DNA from: Pusillimonas noertemannii
GTDB lineage: Bacteria; Pseudomonadota; Gammaproteobacteria; Burkholderiales; Burkholderiaceae_B
Assembly: GCF_003096595.1 (NCBI RefSeq)
Contig: NZ_QEKO01000003.1
Coordinates: forward strand, 415,297-479,296
DNA: 64,000 nt
Direction: 5' to 3'
Position 1 is the first letter of the stretch. The number at the start of each line of letters is the position of its first letter. Made by a program: the position numbers and the translations under genes. Of the stretch, positions 8,610 to 16,539 are shown in pieces. The notes beneath the pieces are model-generated. The model was given only the letters and a program-made list of their open reading frames with translations. It did not search any database and was not told the DNA's origin.

Positions 8610-9521
8610 CTAAAACTGATAGAGCTCAGTGGGGTTGTCAACGAATATGCGATTGCGCGTGGATTCGTCCGGCACCCAGGTTGTCATCAGGTCAAGCAAG
8701 TCTGTCGTATTGGGCATCCGGCCTTTGAAAGACACGTGAGGCCAGTCGCTTGCCCACACCAACCTGTCGGGACGACTCGCCACCAGGGCTTGTACATACG
8801 GAAGCATGTCGAGGTAGGGCGGCGGCTCATGAGACATGCGATATCCGCACGAAAGCTTGACCCAGCACCGTCCTGTGCCGACAAGGCGTAATAGGGTCTG
8901 GAAACCTGGCTGGGCCACGCCCCGTTCCGGCCGTATTGACCCGATGTGGTCGATTACGATATCGGTAGGCAGGCTCATCAGCACTTCTTCCATCTGTGCA
9001 AGAGGCGCCTGCCCGCCGTCGTCCATGACATGCAGTTGTACATGCCAACCCAATGGTGCGATCTTGCGAGCCAAAAGCGGCATTTCTTCTATTGGCACGG
9101 CGCCTGCGTGGCCTATGTTGTAACGAACACCTCGCACGCCGCGATGGTGGAGTTGGCGTAGGTCGGATTCCGGAATATCCGCTCTTAATGCCACGATTAC
9201 GCGCGTGGGTATGCCGAGTTCGTCAGCGGCGTCCAGGTGCCTGGAGTTATCTGTGCCATAGCCGCTGGGCTGGACCAGTACGGCGCGCTCCACACCCAGC
9301 GTATCCGCAAGCCGGCGCAAGGTAGCGGGCAGTGCTTCCGGAACATCGAACGAGCGGGTATTGGCAACCTGGTACTTTGATTCAGGCCCATATACATGAA
9401 CATGGCAGTCTGTCGTGCCCGGAGGGCAGTGCAGCAGAGGCATGCGCGGATCCGGATCGGGCGGCTGGCATAACGGCAACGCATCCGCCCGGAAATCTTG
9501 GCCCGAAGCCTGATTGCTCAT
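8610..9521 (-). CDS. TIM-barrel amidohydrolase, 2-pyrone-4,6-dicarboxylate lactonase (LigI)-like
   Basis: 303 residues from ATG 9521, preceded by AGGTGG at good spacing (a GTG nine bases upstream is also open). DCHVHVYGP (His40, His42) at the first beta strand, VIDHIG in the middle and WASDWPH near the C-terminus are the active-site motifs of the LigI branch of the amidohydrolase superfamily, which hydrolyses lactones of dicarboxylic acids, often without metal. Probable role: opening a lactone or pyrone intermediate in the pathway of this operon. It starts inside the stop codon of the cupin gene (ATGA). A sugar-acid lactonase remains possible. Confidence 0.82.
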   Translation of the reverse strand: MSNQASGQDFRADALPLCQPPDPDPRMPLLHCPPGTTDCHVHVYGPESKYQVANTRSFDVPEALPATLRRLADTLGVERAVLVQPSGYGTDNSRHLDAADELGIPTRVIVALRADIPESDLRQLHHRGVRGVRYNIGHAGAVPIEEMPLLARKIAPLGWHVQLHVMDDGGQAPLAQMEEVLMSLPTDIVIDHIGSIRPERGVAQPGFQTLLRLVGTGRCWVKLSCGYRMSHEPPPYLDMLPYVQALVASRPDRLVWASDWPHVSFKGRMPNTTDLLDLMTTWVPDESTRNRIFVDNPTELYQF

Positions 9522-10033
9522 TCGAACCACCTGTCGTCATGCAGTTCGTACGGCGTTTCCTTGTTTTTTTCAGAGTATCCGTCGAAGGGCTGGTTGTCGA
9601 TATCGATACGCGCCAGTATGTCCGCGTTGGGGTCCAGTGCTGCGCCGACGCGCAGCATGACCAAGGGCTCGTCTTCTTTGGCGGTGAAACGATAGAACGC
9701 GCCGCTGGGAACGAGCACACAGTCGTTTTTACCTACCTCGCGTCGCTCGTCTCTGGGTCCGTAGAAGACGGCGCCTCCCTGCAGCACCACAAACACGTGA
9801 TCTTCGTTCGTATGGGCGTGGATTTCATTTTCGCCGCCGCTGGCATATGTCTTCAGCACGACATTCATGTATTTCGACGCACCCAGAACTTGGTTCGTGC
9901 GGCCTACTTTGGGCAATTTCGCACGTATGTGGAAGAAGCTGGGGGTGGTCTTCTGGGCCATGCGCCGCATGGCTTCGTCCCACTCTGCTGCGCTGTTCGC
10001 GATGGGCGCCAAAGTTGTTTCTGTGCTGTCCAT
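9518..10033 (-). CDS. Single-domain cupin protein
   Basis: 171 residues. The central cupin barrel has motif 1 GGENEIHAHTNEDHVFVVL, giving metal ligands H-x-H and a later Glu/Asp region, and motif 2 around DCVLVPSGAFYRFTA, where the usual histidine is not in the standard place. The long N-terminal helix region (1-55) may support dimerisation. Family members include dioxygenases, isomerases and ligand sensors, so the activity is open. It is the first gene of the leftward operon and is directly opposite the LysR gene; its mRNA should therefore begin in the 135-bp gap next to the LysR box. Confidence 0.8.
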   Translation of the reverse strand: MDSTETTLAPIANSAAEWDEAMRRMAQKTTPSFFHIRAKLPKVGRTNQVLGASKYMNVVLKTYASGGENEIHAHTNEDHVFVVLQGGAVFYGPRDERREVGKNDCVLVPSGAFYRFTAKEDEPLVMLRVGAALDPNADILARIDIDNQPFDGYSEKNKETPYELHDDRWFE

Positions 10034-10120
10034 AGTGTCTCCGGGTAGGAAGTAAAAGGCCCCTTGTTGAACCGGGCCTAAAAGGCATATTCATGTCGTT
10101 ATGTCGTTCATTCTAGATAT

Positions 10121-10165
10121 TTGCTAATATCAAACAAGACTATTTTGTCTATTCGATGCATCGAA
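10121..10165. promoter_or_regulatory. LysR-type operator region: TTG-N7-CAA box and 14-bp palindrome
   Basis: In the divergent gap between the cupin gene and the LysR gene, TTGCTAATATCAA (10121-10133) is a T-N11-A dyad as bound by LysR regulators. Downstream, TTCGATGCATCGAA (10152-10165) is a perfect 14-bp palindrome ending four bases before the LysR start codon at 10169, a position suited to autorepression. GAC-TATTTT-GTC (10138-10149) lies between them. Confidence 0.6.
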
Positions 10166-10168
10166 AAA

Positions 10169-11080
10169 ATGAATACAGAAAAGATGGATTTGAATCTGCT
10201 ATTGGAGTTCGAGGCGCTCTTCGAAACCCGAAGCGTTACGAAGGCCAGCGAGCTTCTTGGCATCAGCCAGCCGTCAATGAGTCACGCCCTTGGGAAAATG
10301 AGAGAGGCGTTCAACGACCCTTTATTCGTCAGAGTCAAGAACGAGATGCAGCCAACGCCTCGTGCGCTGGCTATCAGTGGCCCCATCCATAGAACACTCG
10401 AACTGGCGCGAAACCAGATATTTCGAAGCCACGAGTTCGTGCCAGGACGAGCCAACAAGACATTTATTCTGTGTATGACCGATTTGGGGGCAGCTTCCTA
10501 CTTGCCTCAGATTGTCAATGTCGTGAACAAGCATGCACCCGGCGTGCAGATTCGAACCATATCCCCCACAATTGAAAAGCAAACAGAGTGGCTGGAGTCC
10601 GGATCGGTTGATCTGGCGATCGGCTATTTTCCGGACATTACGACCGCGGGCGTTTTTCAGCAGCACTTGCTGAGCAATACGGGCTTCACTTGTATAGCCA
10701 ATATTGATAACCCTTACATAGAAAATCGTATCTGCACCATGGACAGTTTCTTGAGCGCGCCGCACGTTTCGGTTCGAACCGAAGGGCGTAGCCAAGAGGT
10801 GATCGAACAGGCGATGAGCCGCCTACATATATATCGGCGCATAACCTTGACGGTGCCGCATTACTTGAGCCTATTGACGTTGGTTGCCAACACAGAGCTC
10901 ATGGCCGTGATTCCGAACGATCTTGTGCCAGCCTTCGAGGCGCAAAAAAACATTGCGGTGTATCCACTTCCGTTTCCGAGCCCCCGCGTCGAGATCAAGC
11001 AGATATGGCATCAGAAATTCCATTTTGACGCCGCCAGCCAGTGGATCAGGGAAATGGTCAGGCAAGCGTTGCAGAAGTGA
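10169..11080 (+). CDS. LysR-family transcriptional regulator of the TRAP/amidohydrolase operon
   Basis: 303 residues. Winged helix-turn-helix at about residues 10-65 (EALFETRSVTKASELLGISQPSMSHAL), then the periplasmic-binding-protein-like effector domain (from about FILCMTDLGAASYLP). This N-terminal type (MDLNLLLEFEALFETRSVTKA) belongs to the NahR/NodD-like branch of LysR regulators, often involved with aromatic compounds. Start ATG 10169 was chosen; ATG 10184 is an alternative. It is divergent from the operon at 10033-2910, the normal arrangement for a LysR activator and its target. Effector presumably the operon's substrate or an intermediate. Confidence 0.9.
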   Translation: MNTEKMDLNLLLEFEALFETRSVTKASELLGISQPSMSHALGKMREAFNDPLFVRVKNEMQPTPRALAISGPIHRTLELARNQIFRSHEFVPGRANKTFILCMTDLGAASYLPQIVNVVNKHAPGVQIRTISPTIEKQTEWLESGSVDLAIGYFPDITTAGVFQQHLLSNTGFTCIANIDNPYIENRICTMDSFLSAPHVSVRTEGRSQEVIEQAMSRLHIYRRITLTVPHYLSLLTLVANTELMAVIPNDLVPAFEAQKNIAVYPLPFPSPRVEIKQIWHQKFHFDAASQWIREMVRQALQK

Positions 11081-11115
11081 AATAGCATGCCCAGGGTTCG
11101 TGAGGGTTGGCATTA

Positions 11116-11173
11116 ACCGATACACGCCATCTTGTAATGCATTAAAGGCTTATTTCTAGAAGCGTGTATCGGT
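11116..11173. repeat. Inverted repeat with 12-bp perfect arms and a nested palindrome
   Basis: ACCGATACACGC (11116-11127) and GCGTGTATCGGT (11162-11173) are perfect inverted arms separated by 34 bp; the loop contains the palindrome TAATGCATTA (11135-11144). It lies in the 108-bp gap between the convergent LysR and pht5-like genes. It may act as a bidirectional terminator, although no T-run follows, or be a small mobile-element relic. Confidence 0.6.
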
Positions 11174-11188
11174 CAAGCGGCTTTGGCT

Positions 11189-12178
11189 TCAGATTTTTAC
11201 GGTCTCATAGGTTGAGGGATGAAAAATTTCATCTACGCTCATAAGACGGTGCGACAGTCCTTGTCCGTGGTGATGCCGCACGAAGGCTTCCAGAGTCTTG
11301 CGGTTGGGTGAGACCCCATACGACCAGTAGTCTTCGCCCATCAGCGATTTGGCTGCCTTCAGCTGTTCTTCGACGAAGGGTAGCGTGACTTTCGTCGCGG
11401 ACGTGTCCGCCAGTTGCTTGAGCGCCCTGGACTTGGCTTGTTCGAACGCTTTGTATGCCGCATTGGCCAGCCATGGATGCTGCTCCAACAGCGGCTTGCG
11501 AATGCCCACCACATGCATGATGGGAAAAATCCCGGTGCGCTTGAAGTAGTCTTTGGCGGTCGCCGTCGGGTCAGGAAATAGCCAGCCCACATTGGGATTT
11601 CTGGAGGCGGCTCCGGCAGGAGGGCGGGGCGCGATGAACCCGTCCAGTTCACCATCGCTCAGCATCTGGGATATTGTCTTCCCTTCGGGCGCATTCTCCA
11701 GCCGGATGCCTTCCGGCAATTGGAGCTTGATTTTTTCGGGCCTGCCCGGTTCTTCGATACCTCCACGTACCCAAGTGACACTCGACGGGGCGATGCCATA
11801 GTCGTCTTCCAGAAGCGCCCGCGCCCAGACGATCGCGGTCAACTGATATTCTGGGATTCCTATGCGTTTCCCTTTTAGATCTTCCGGCCGTTTTATAAGG
11901 TCGGTGCGGACGTAAATGGAAGTGTGGCGAAACGCACGCGATAAGAAAACGGGAATCGCGACATAGTCGTTTTGCCCCTGTGACGCCTTGACCAGATAGC
12001 TGGAAAACGACATTTCGCTGATGTCGAACTCCTTGTTTCTGAACGCGCGAAAGAATATTTCTTCGGGTGATAGTGTCATGTACACAGGATCGACCCCGTC
12101 GATCTGCACGTTTCCATCCAGCAACGCACGCGTACGATCATAGTCGCCCAAGGCGACGGACAATTGCAGCTTGGACAA
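11189..12178 (-). CDS. pht5: 4,5-dihydroxyphthalate decarboxylase (Pht5 family)
   Basis: 329 residues. The N-terminus (LSVALGDYDRTRALLDG, VQIDGVDPVYMTLSPEEI) and RAFRHTSIYVRTD, KGKRIGIPEYQLTA and WVRGGIEEPGRPEKI match the 4,5-dihydroxyphthalate decarboxylases of pseudomonads and comamonads as I know them. The fold is that of a periplasmic binding protein, but there is no signal peptide, as expected for this cytosolic enzyme. Reaction: 4,5-dihydroxyphthalate to protocatechuate and CO2. The start is TTG at 12178, preceded by GGAG; the SD lies within the last codons of the upstream oxygenase gene, whose stop is one base away, so translation should be coupled. Confidence 0.88.
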   Translation of the reverse strand: MSKLQLSVALGDYDRTRALLDGNVQIDGVDPVYMTLSPEEIFFRAFRNKEFDISEMSFSSYLVKASQGQNDYVAIPVFLSRAFRHTSIYVRTDLIKRPEDLKGKRIGIPEYQLTAIVWARALLEDDYGIAPSSVTWVRGGIEEPGRPEKIKLQLPEGIRLENAPEGKTISQMLSDGELDGFIAPRPPAGAASRNPNVGWLFPDPTATAKDYFKRTGIFPIMHVVGIRKPLLEQHPWLANAAYKAFEQAKSRALKQLADTSATKVTLPFVEEQLKAAKSLMGEDYWSYGVSPNRKTLEAFVRHHHGQGLSHRLMSVDEIFHPSTYETVKI

Positions 12179-12179
12179 T

Positions 12180-13505
12180 TTATGCTCCTTGTATCTGGGC
12201 TGAGTGATTGGCTTGCTTGTTATCCTGCGCGGAGGTGTCCCAGACGGGGTTCACCTCGAACGATCTCCAGTCGGACCCTTTAGGCACCATTGTCTGGAAG
12301 GAGCAGATTTCTTTGGGAATGGCCCTGGCCCCCGTGCCGATGGCTTCGCCGCTTTCCTGGAAAGTACGTACGGCCTTCAGCATCTGCTTGCGGAACTCAA
12401 CGACGGCAATGTCACTCGCGCCAAGGTGGTCTGCGCTTCGATTCGTGATGGCGCCCATGGTGCACCACATGGCCACGTCCTGGTTTGGAAAGCCTGTTAT
12501 TCCGGTGAAATTTCCTGCTTTCATGGCTTCGCGATCTTGCCAGAAATTATTCTCGCGATTGCGCAAGGGGCGATAGGCATGGTCGAGATCCTCGCCCACG
12601 GTCTGCCCAAGGAACTTGCGCCATGCCGCGGTGTCAGGCGTTTGTTTCGGATGCCCCCAGGCGATGAAGTAAAACACGGTCGTCGTATCGTCCGCGGGAA
12701 CATTGATATTGGCGACGTTATACAAGTTATTGGGCGGTATGAGTGCGGTTGCAGGGGCCACAAACACGGTTGACCGTACATAATCGTTGAGATCGGCATT
12801 GTGTATGGGCTTGCGGATGGCCGCATAGCGAAAGCCGTAGGACCCACGATCGATTTGCATCCGGGGCGCCTTGTCGTTCGATGGCCGGAGCCAAGTGCTT
12901 TCAGTGGCTTCGGCGCCCGCCGCATCGGCCGTGGGAACCATATCCGACGAATGCAGACTCGAGCTATGAGCCGAATCGATTGCGCCCTCTAGCACCTGGG
13001 CCCAATTACAAGGCAGCACGACTTTGGCGATGGTGACTTTGGTATCGGCTGTCGGCGCCCAGGCTGGCGGCTGAAACTCGGTCATGGTCTCGGGCGGTCC
13101 CATGTACGCCCATACTATGCCGCCCCATTCCTTGGCGGGGTAGGCGGGGTGCTTGATTCCTGTGGCCATGCGGTTGCCGGCGGGCTCCGAAACCATTTCA
13201 AGAATGTTGCCCTGGATGTCGAATTTCCAGCCGTGGTAAAGGCAACGTAGACCGTCTTCTTCATTGCGTCCGAGCACCAGCGAGGCTCCCCGATGCGGAC
13301 AATGCTCGCCGATTACGCCCACGCGGCCCGACGTGTTGCGAAATACCACCAGTTCTTCGCCGAATGCCTGCGCCCGAACCGGTGTGCCATCGGGCTCCAT
13401 GACTTCTTCGATCAAACAGATCGGCGTCCAATGTCGCCGCATCAATTGCCCCATGGGTGCATTGCCTGTGACACGGCATAAAAGGTCGTTTTCCTCGGGG
13501 GTCAT
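12180..13505 (-). CDS. pht3: Rieske aromatic-ring dioxygenase, phthalate 4,5-dioxygenase oxygenase-component family (Pht3-like)
   Basis: 441 residues. N-terminal Rieske domain with Cys69-Pro-His71 and Cys88-Leu-Tyr-His91 as [2Fe-2S] ligands. The mononuclear iron site is visible in EGAIDSAHSSSLH (Asp177, His180, His185). The opening TPEENDLLCRVTG followed by MGQLMRRHWTPICL is characteristic of phthalate 4,5-dioxygenase oxygenases (group I alpha-only). Reaction by family: cis-4,5-dihydroxylation of phthalate. It needs a FMN/[2Fe-2S] reductase (Pht2/OphA1), which is not encoded in the window. ATG 13505 has AGGAG upstream. First gene of a pair with pht5. Confidence 0.88.
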   Translation of the reverse strand: MTPEENDLLCRVTGNAPMGQLMRRHWTPICLIEEVMEPDGTPVRAQAFGEELVVFRNTSGRVGVIGEHCPHRGASLVLGRNEEDGLRCLYHGWKFDIQGNILEMVSEPAGNRMATGIKHPAYPAKEWGGIVWAYMGPPETMTEFQPPAWAPTADTKVTIAKVVLPCNWAQVLEGAIDSAHSSSLHSSDMVPTADAAGAEATESTWLRPSNDKAPRMQIDRGSYGFRYAAIRKPIHNADLNDYVRSTVFVAPATALIPPNNLYNVANINVPADDTTTVFYFIAWGHPKQTPDTAAWRKFLGQTVGEDLDHAYRPLRNRENNFWQDREAMKAGNFTGITGFPNQDVAMWCTMGAITNRSADHLGASDIAVVEFRKQMLKAVRTFQESGEAIGTGARAIPKEICSFQTMVPKGSDWRSFEVNPVWDTSAQDNKQANHSAQIQGA

Positions 13506-13552
13506 CTTTGTTTCTCCTGGTTGGCGTATGGCAGTATTGACTGCTCATAATG

Positions 13553-13598
13553 TTAGATATCTAATCTTCTTTAATGTAATATTATTAGATATCTAATA
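13553..13598. promoter_or_regulatory. Twin operator: two TTAGATATCTAA palindromes
   Basis: Two perfect 12-bp palindromes TTAGATATCTAA lie at 13553-13564 and 13585-13596; the second extends to 16 bp (13583-13598). Their centres are 32 bp apart, about three helical turns. They sit in the 119-bp gap between the divergent pht3-like and pht4-like genes, and the MarR-type regulator encoded after pht4 is the obvious candidate to bind them. Confidence 0.75.
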
Positions 13599-13624
13599 TA
13601 AATTCAATATTCAGGATCCAGGCC

Positions 13625-14821
13625 ATGTCAAAAATTCCTATAGGAATAGGGGTCGTGGGGCTAGGGCGGGCTTTCGTACTTATGCTGCCCACCTTTGTGA
13701 AGGACGATCGGGTAAGGCTGGTGGCGGCCGCCGACCCTCGGCCCCAAGCACGCGCGCGGTTCACTCAGGATTTTGGCGGCGCTTCGTACGAGACTATTGA
13801 GCAGCTATGCGCTGACCCCAATGTGGAACTCGTGTATATTGCTTCGCCGCATCAATTTCATGCCGAGCATGTCGAGATTGCCGCCGCCGCGGGCAAAGCG
13901 ATGCTGGTCGAAAAGCCCATGGCTATCACGCTGGACGAATGCACGCGCATTGTGGACGTCGTCAGGCAAAGCAAGACGATCCTGGTCGTAGGACATTCGC
14001 ACAGTTTCGACGGTCCGGTGCAGCATGCGGCAAGAGTGCTGGAGGCGGGCTCGTATGGACAAGTGCGGATGCTCAACGCGCTCAATTACACTGATTTCAT
14101 GTATCGCCCACGCCGACCGGAGGAACTGGATACCGCGCAGGGAGGAGGGGTGGTGTTCAGCCAAGCCGCGCATCAGGTCGACGTGGCCCGGGCGCTGCTG
14201 GGCGGCATGGTCGATTCGGTCATCGCCCGGACGGGACGATGGGACGAAAGCCGTCCTACTGAAGGTGCCTACGGCGCGATGCTCAACTTCGAAGGCGGTG
14301 CGTTCGCCATGTTGACATACAGCGGCTACGCTCACTATGACAGCGACGAACTCATGGAGGGCGTTGGCGAAATGGGTTTTCTCAAGGAGCGCTGCGGGCA
14401 CGAGCAGGCGCGCCGGCGGCTGGCCAGGCTTGATTCCGTGGATGAAGGCCATCTCAAGCAGGAAAGCGGCTACGGTGGAGAGCATTATCGCGCCGACGAC
14501 AGGCCTCCGGCGCCTTTCCATCAACATTTTGGCCACGCAGTGATATCGACCGATAAGGCGGACATCAGACTGACCCCCAGCGGCCTTATGATATATAGCG
14601 ATCACGAGCGTCATTTCGAGCCGACGCCTCATCGGCCCGTGCCACGCTGCGAAGTGATTGACGAGATCTGGAACGCATTGCGGCATGGGCGTGCTCCCAT
14701 GCACGATGCTCAATGGGCGCGGGCGACTACCGAGGTTTGCCTGGCCATGCTGGAATCAGGCCGAAGTGGGGCCGCCGTACCCATGAGGTTTCAGGTTCCG
14801 GCGTTATTCAGCGCAATTTGA
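13625..14821 (+). CDS. pht4: Gfo/Idh/MocA-family oxidoreductase, phthalate dihydrodiol dehydrogenase type (Pht4-like)
   Basis: 398 residues. N-terminal Rossmann domain with GVVGLGRA nucleotide loop, then VEKPMAITLDEC with the catalytic-region Lys of the EKP motif, and the C-terminal alpha/beta domain. The length of about 400 residues and partner genes match Pht4/OphB, which oxidises cis-4,5-dihydrodihydroxyphthalate to 4,5-dihydroxyphthalate with NAD+. The related LigC (ring-fission semialdehyde dehydrogenase) is shorter, near 315 residues. Divergent from pht3/pht5 across the twin palindrome; followed 28 bp later by the MarR gene. Together with Pht3 and Pht5 it would give phthalate to protocatechuate. 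Confidence 0.82.
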   Translation: MSKIPIGIGVVGLGRAFVLMLPTFVKDDRVRLVAAADPRPQARARFTQDFGGASYETIEQLCADPNVELVYIASPHQFHAEHVEIAAAAGKAMLVEKPMAITLDECTRIVDVVRQSKTILVVGHSHSFDGPVQHAARVLEAGSYGQVRMLNALNYTDFMYRPRRPEELDTAQGGGVVFSQAAHQVDVARALLGGMVDSVIARTGRWDESRPTEGAYGAMLNFEGGAFAMLTYSGYAHYDSDELMEGVGEMGFLKERCGHEQARRRLARLDSVDEGHLKQESGYGGEHYRADDRPPAPFHQHFGHAVISTDKADIRLTPSGLMIYSDHERHFEPTPHRPVPRCEVIDEIWNALRHGRAPMHDAQWARATTEVCLAMLESGRSGAAVPMRFQVPALFSAI

Positions 14822-14849
14822 CGAGCCGTTAGATTCGGCCAAGGTACGC

Positions 14850-15395
14850 ATGGACACTCAAAAATATCCTACGGCAGAGCGGAAAGACTGGCGCGACGCC
14901 ATTCCTCAGGATCGTCTTGCTCATTTATTGAAAGATGCCCGAAGAGCGATGGAAAGAGCGCTGCAGATCCGCCTGATCGACCATTCGGTATCGTTCGGGC
15001 ATTGGACGTTCTTGCGCATCTTGTGGGAGCACGATGGGCTCACGCAACGCGAGCTTTCCGAACTGGCGGGCATGGCGGCGCCAACCACGTTTGCGGCGAT
15101 CAATGCCATGGAGTCGCTGGGATACGTGAGCCGCAAGCAGAAGGCGGGCAACCGCAAGAACGTTTATGTGCACCTGACCGGCAAAGGCAAGGAGCTGAAG
15201 GCCAAACTGCTTCCGCTTGCGGAAGAAATCAACGCTATAGCGATTAATGAACTGGAGCTCGACGAGGTTCTGATCGCACGAAAAGTCCTGCTCAAGATCA
15301 CCGCGAATCTCAACGCGTACGAGAATGAATTACTAGAGTCGGAGAATCGGCGTGTGCCTTCCACCCGCCAGTTGGGAAGGTTGTATACGGCCTAG
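14850..15395 (+). CDS. MarR-family transcriptional regulator
   Basis: 181 residues with the MarR winged helix at about 45-125: HWTFLRILWEHDGLTQRELS, recognition region MAAPTTFAAINAMESLGYVSR and wing KAGNRKNVYVHLT. It is cotranscribed with the pht4-like gene (28-bp gap) and is probably the repressor acting at the TTAGATATCTAA pair, released by phthalate or a degradation intermediate; the binding site assignment is inference. About 30 residues at each end flank the core. A convergent Rieske gene ends 29 bp downstream. Confidence 0.88.
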   Translation: MDTQKYPTAERKDWRDAIPQDRLAHLLKDARRAMERALQIRLIDHSVSFGHWTFLRILWEHDGLTQRELSELAGMAAPTTFAAINAMESLGYVSRKQKAGNRKNVYVHLTGKGKELKAKLLPLAEEINAIAINELELDEVLIARKVLLKITANLNAYENELLESENRRVPSTRQLGRLYTA

Positions 15396-15424
15396 GCCCT
15401 GCGCCGTCTTGGAGCGATTTGTGG

Positions 15425-16462
15425 TCAGGAGACATCCAAGGCCTGTTCGCTCTGCGTGGGCTCTTGTTCGTTCATCACGAGTTCATCGATTAGTTTACGC
15501 GCTTGGATGGGGCCGGCGTCAGTGCGAAGCGCAACCGGAAACGGCGAATCGGCCAGATTGCGTTGTTGTGCTTCGAGCACGACCTTGTCCTGATCGAACG
15601 TATAGTAGATCTGCTCTTGGATGTAAGCCGTCAACGCCTCGTCGTCATGCTGGTAGGCTCGCGCGATACCCCAGAAATAATGCGAACTGGTGTCGGTTTC
15701 GGGCGTGATCAGATTAAGAATACGCCGCTCCAGCGCCTGATCGCGCGATCCATCGTGGGGATAAGAACCGTTTTCGATGACGTTGAAAGAAGGCGGCTGA
15801 AAAATCGTGGTGTGCCACCGATTTATATTGCTGGTGAATCCGGTTGCCTTGACATAGAACGGTGGTGGTTCGCAATTCAGGATTTCGCGGCTGACCAGAA
15901 CCTTGCCATTTTTGACAGTGGCTGTGACGGGAGCTTCGGCGACGGCATCGTTGCCGATGGTGTCATCATGGACGTACGATTCATGCGACAGGTCCAGCAG
16001 ATTGTCGTTTAGCAACTGGTAGTTGGCATTGACATGATGGTAGCCGGTGCAAACGGTCCAGTCAGGGTCTACCAGCCAGTGGAAATCAGGAACCGCGTCG
16101 GGGTCTGCACGGCGCGGGTCGCCCATCCAGATCCAGATCAGGTTATAGCGCTCAACAACCGGAAAGGTCGCCGCGCGTGCTTTGGCTGGTATCCGGTCCT
16201 GGCATGGAATGCGCGCACAGGAGCCGTCAGGATTGATTTGCATGCCGTGGTAGGTGCAGCGGATGGTGTCGTCAATCAGCATGCCCAGAGATAGTGGGAC
16301 AGCGCGATGCGGGCAGCGATCTTCCAGGGCCACCGCTTTGCCTTCATTCGTTCTGAACAAGACCAGAGGCTGGTTCAACAGCGTGCGGGCGAGTAGCTGC
16401 CGGCCGACGTCTTGCGCAAATGCGGCAACATACCAAAAATTCTTGGGTGCAGTTAGGTTCAT
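15425..16462 (-). CDS. Rieske oxygenase, vanillate O-demethylase oxygenase (VanA)-like
   Basis: 345 residues from ATG 16462, which has AGGAG at good spacing (an ATG six codons upstream lies before that SD). Rieske ligands Cys50-Pro-His52 and Cys69-Thr-Tyr-His72; mononuclear iron motif NLLDLSHESYVH (Asp157, His160, His165). The opening NFWYVAAFAQDVG is typical of the VanA/DdmC group that demethylates methoxy-aromatics or hydroxylates other aromatic acids. No VanB-type reductase gene is adjacent. Divergent from the IclR gene, which probably controls it. Substrate not determinable from sequence. Confidence 0.87.
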   Translation of the reverse strand: MNLTAPKNFWYVAAFAQDVGRQLLARTLLNQPLVLFRTNEGKAVALEDRCPHRAVPLSLGMLIDDTIRCTYHGMQINPDGSCARIPCQDRIPAKARAATFPVVERYNLIWIWMGDPRRADPDAVPDFHWLVDPDWTVCTGYHHVNANYQLLNDNLLDLSHESYVHDDTIGNDAVAEAPVTATVKNGKVLVSREILNCEPPPFYVKATGFTSNINRWHTTIFQPPSFNVIENGSYPHDGSRDQALERRILNLITPETDTSSHYFWGIARAYQHDDEALTAYIQEQIYYTFDQDKVVLEAQQRNLADSPFPVALRTDAGPIQARKLIDELVMNEQEPTQSEQALDVS

Positions 16463-16539
16463 GCGAATTTCTCCTGCCATCTGGTTTTTAATAATGTAGA
16501 ATCATTTTAGCAGTTTTGATTTTTATCAGGCAATGTCAA

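Noticed and set aside
13625..14821. LigC-type (4-carboxy-2-hydroxymuconate semialdehyde) dehydrogenase as the identity of the Gfo/Idh/MocA gene
   Set aside because: The chain is about 80 residues longer than LigC and its partners are phthalate dioxygenase and dihydroxyphthalate decarboxylase genes; no ring-cleavage dioxygenase is adjacent.
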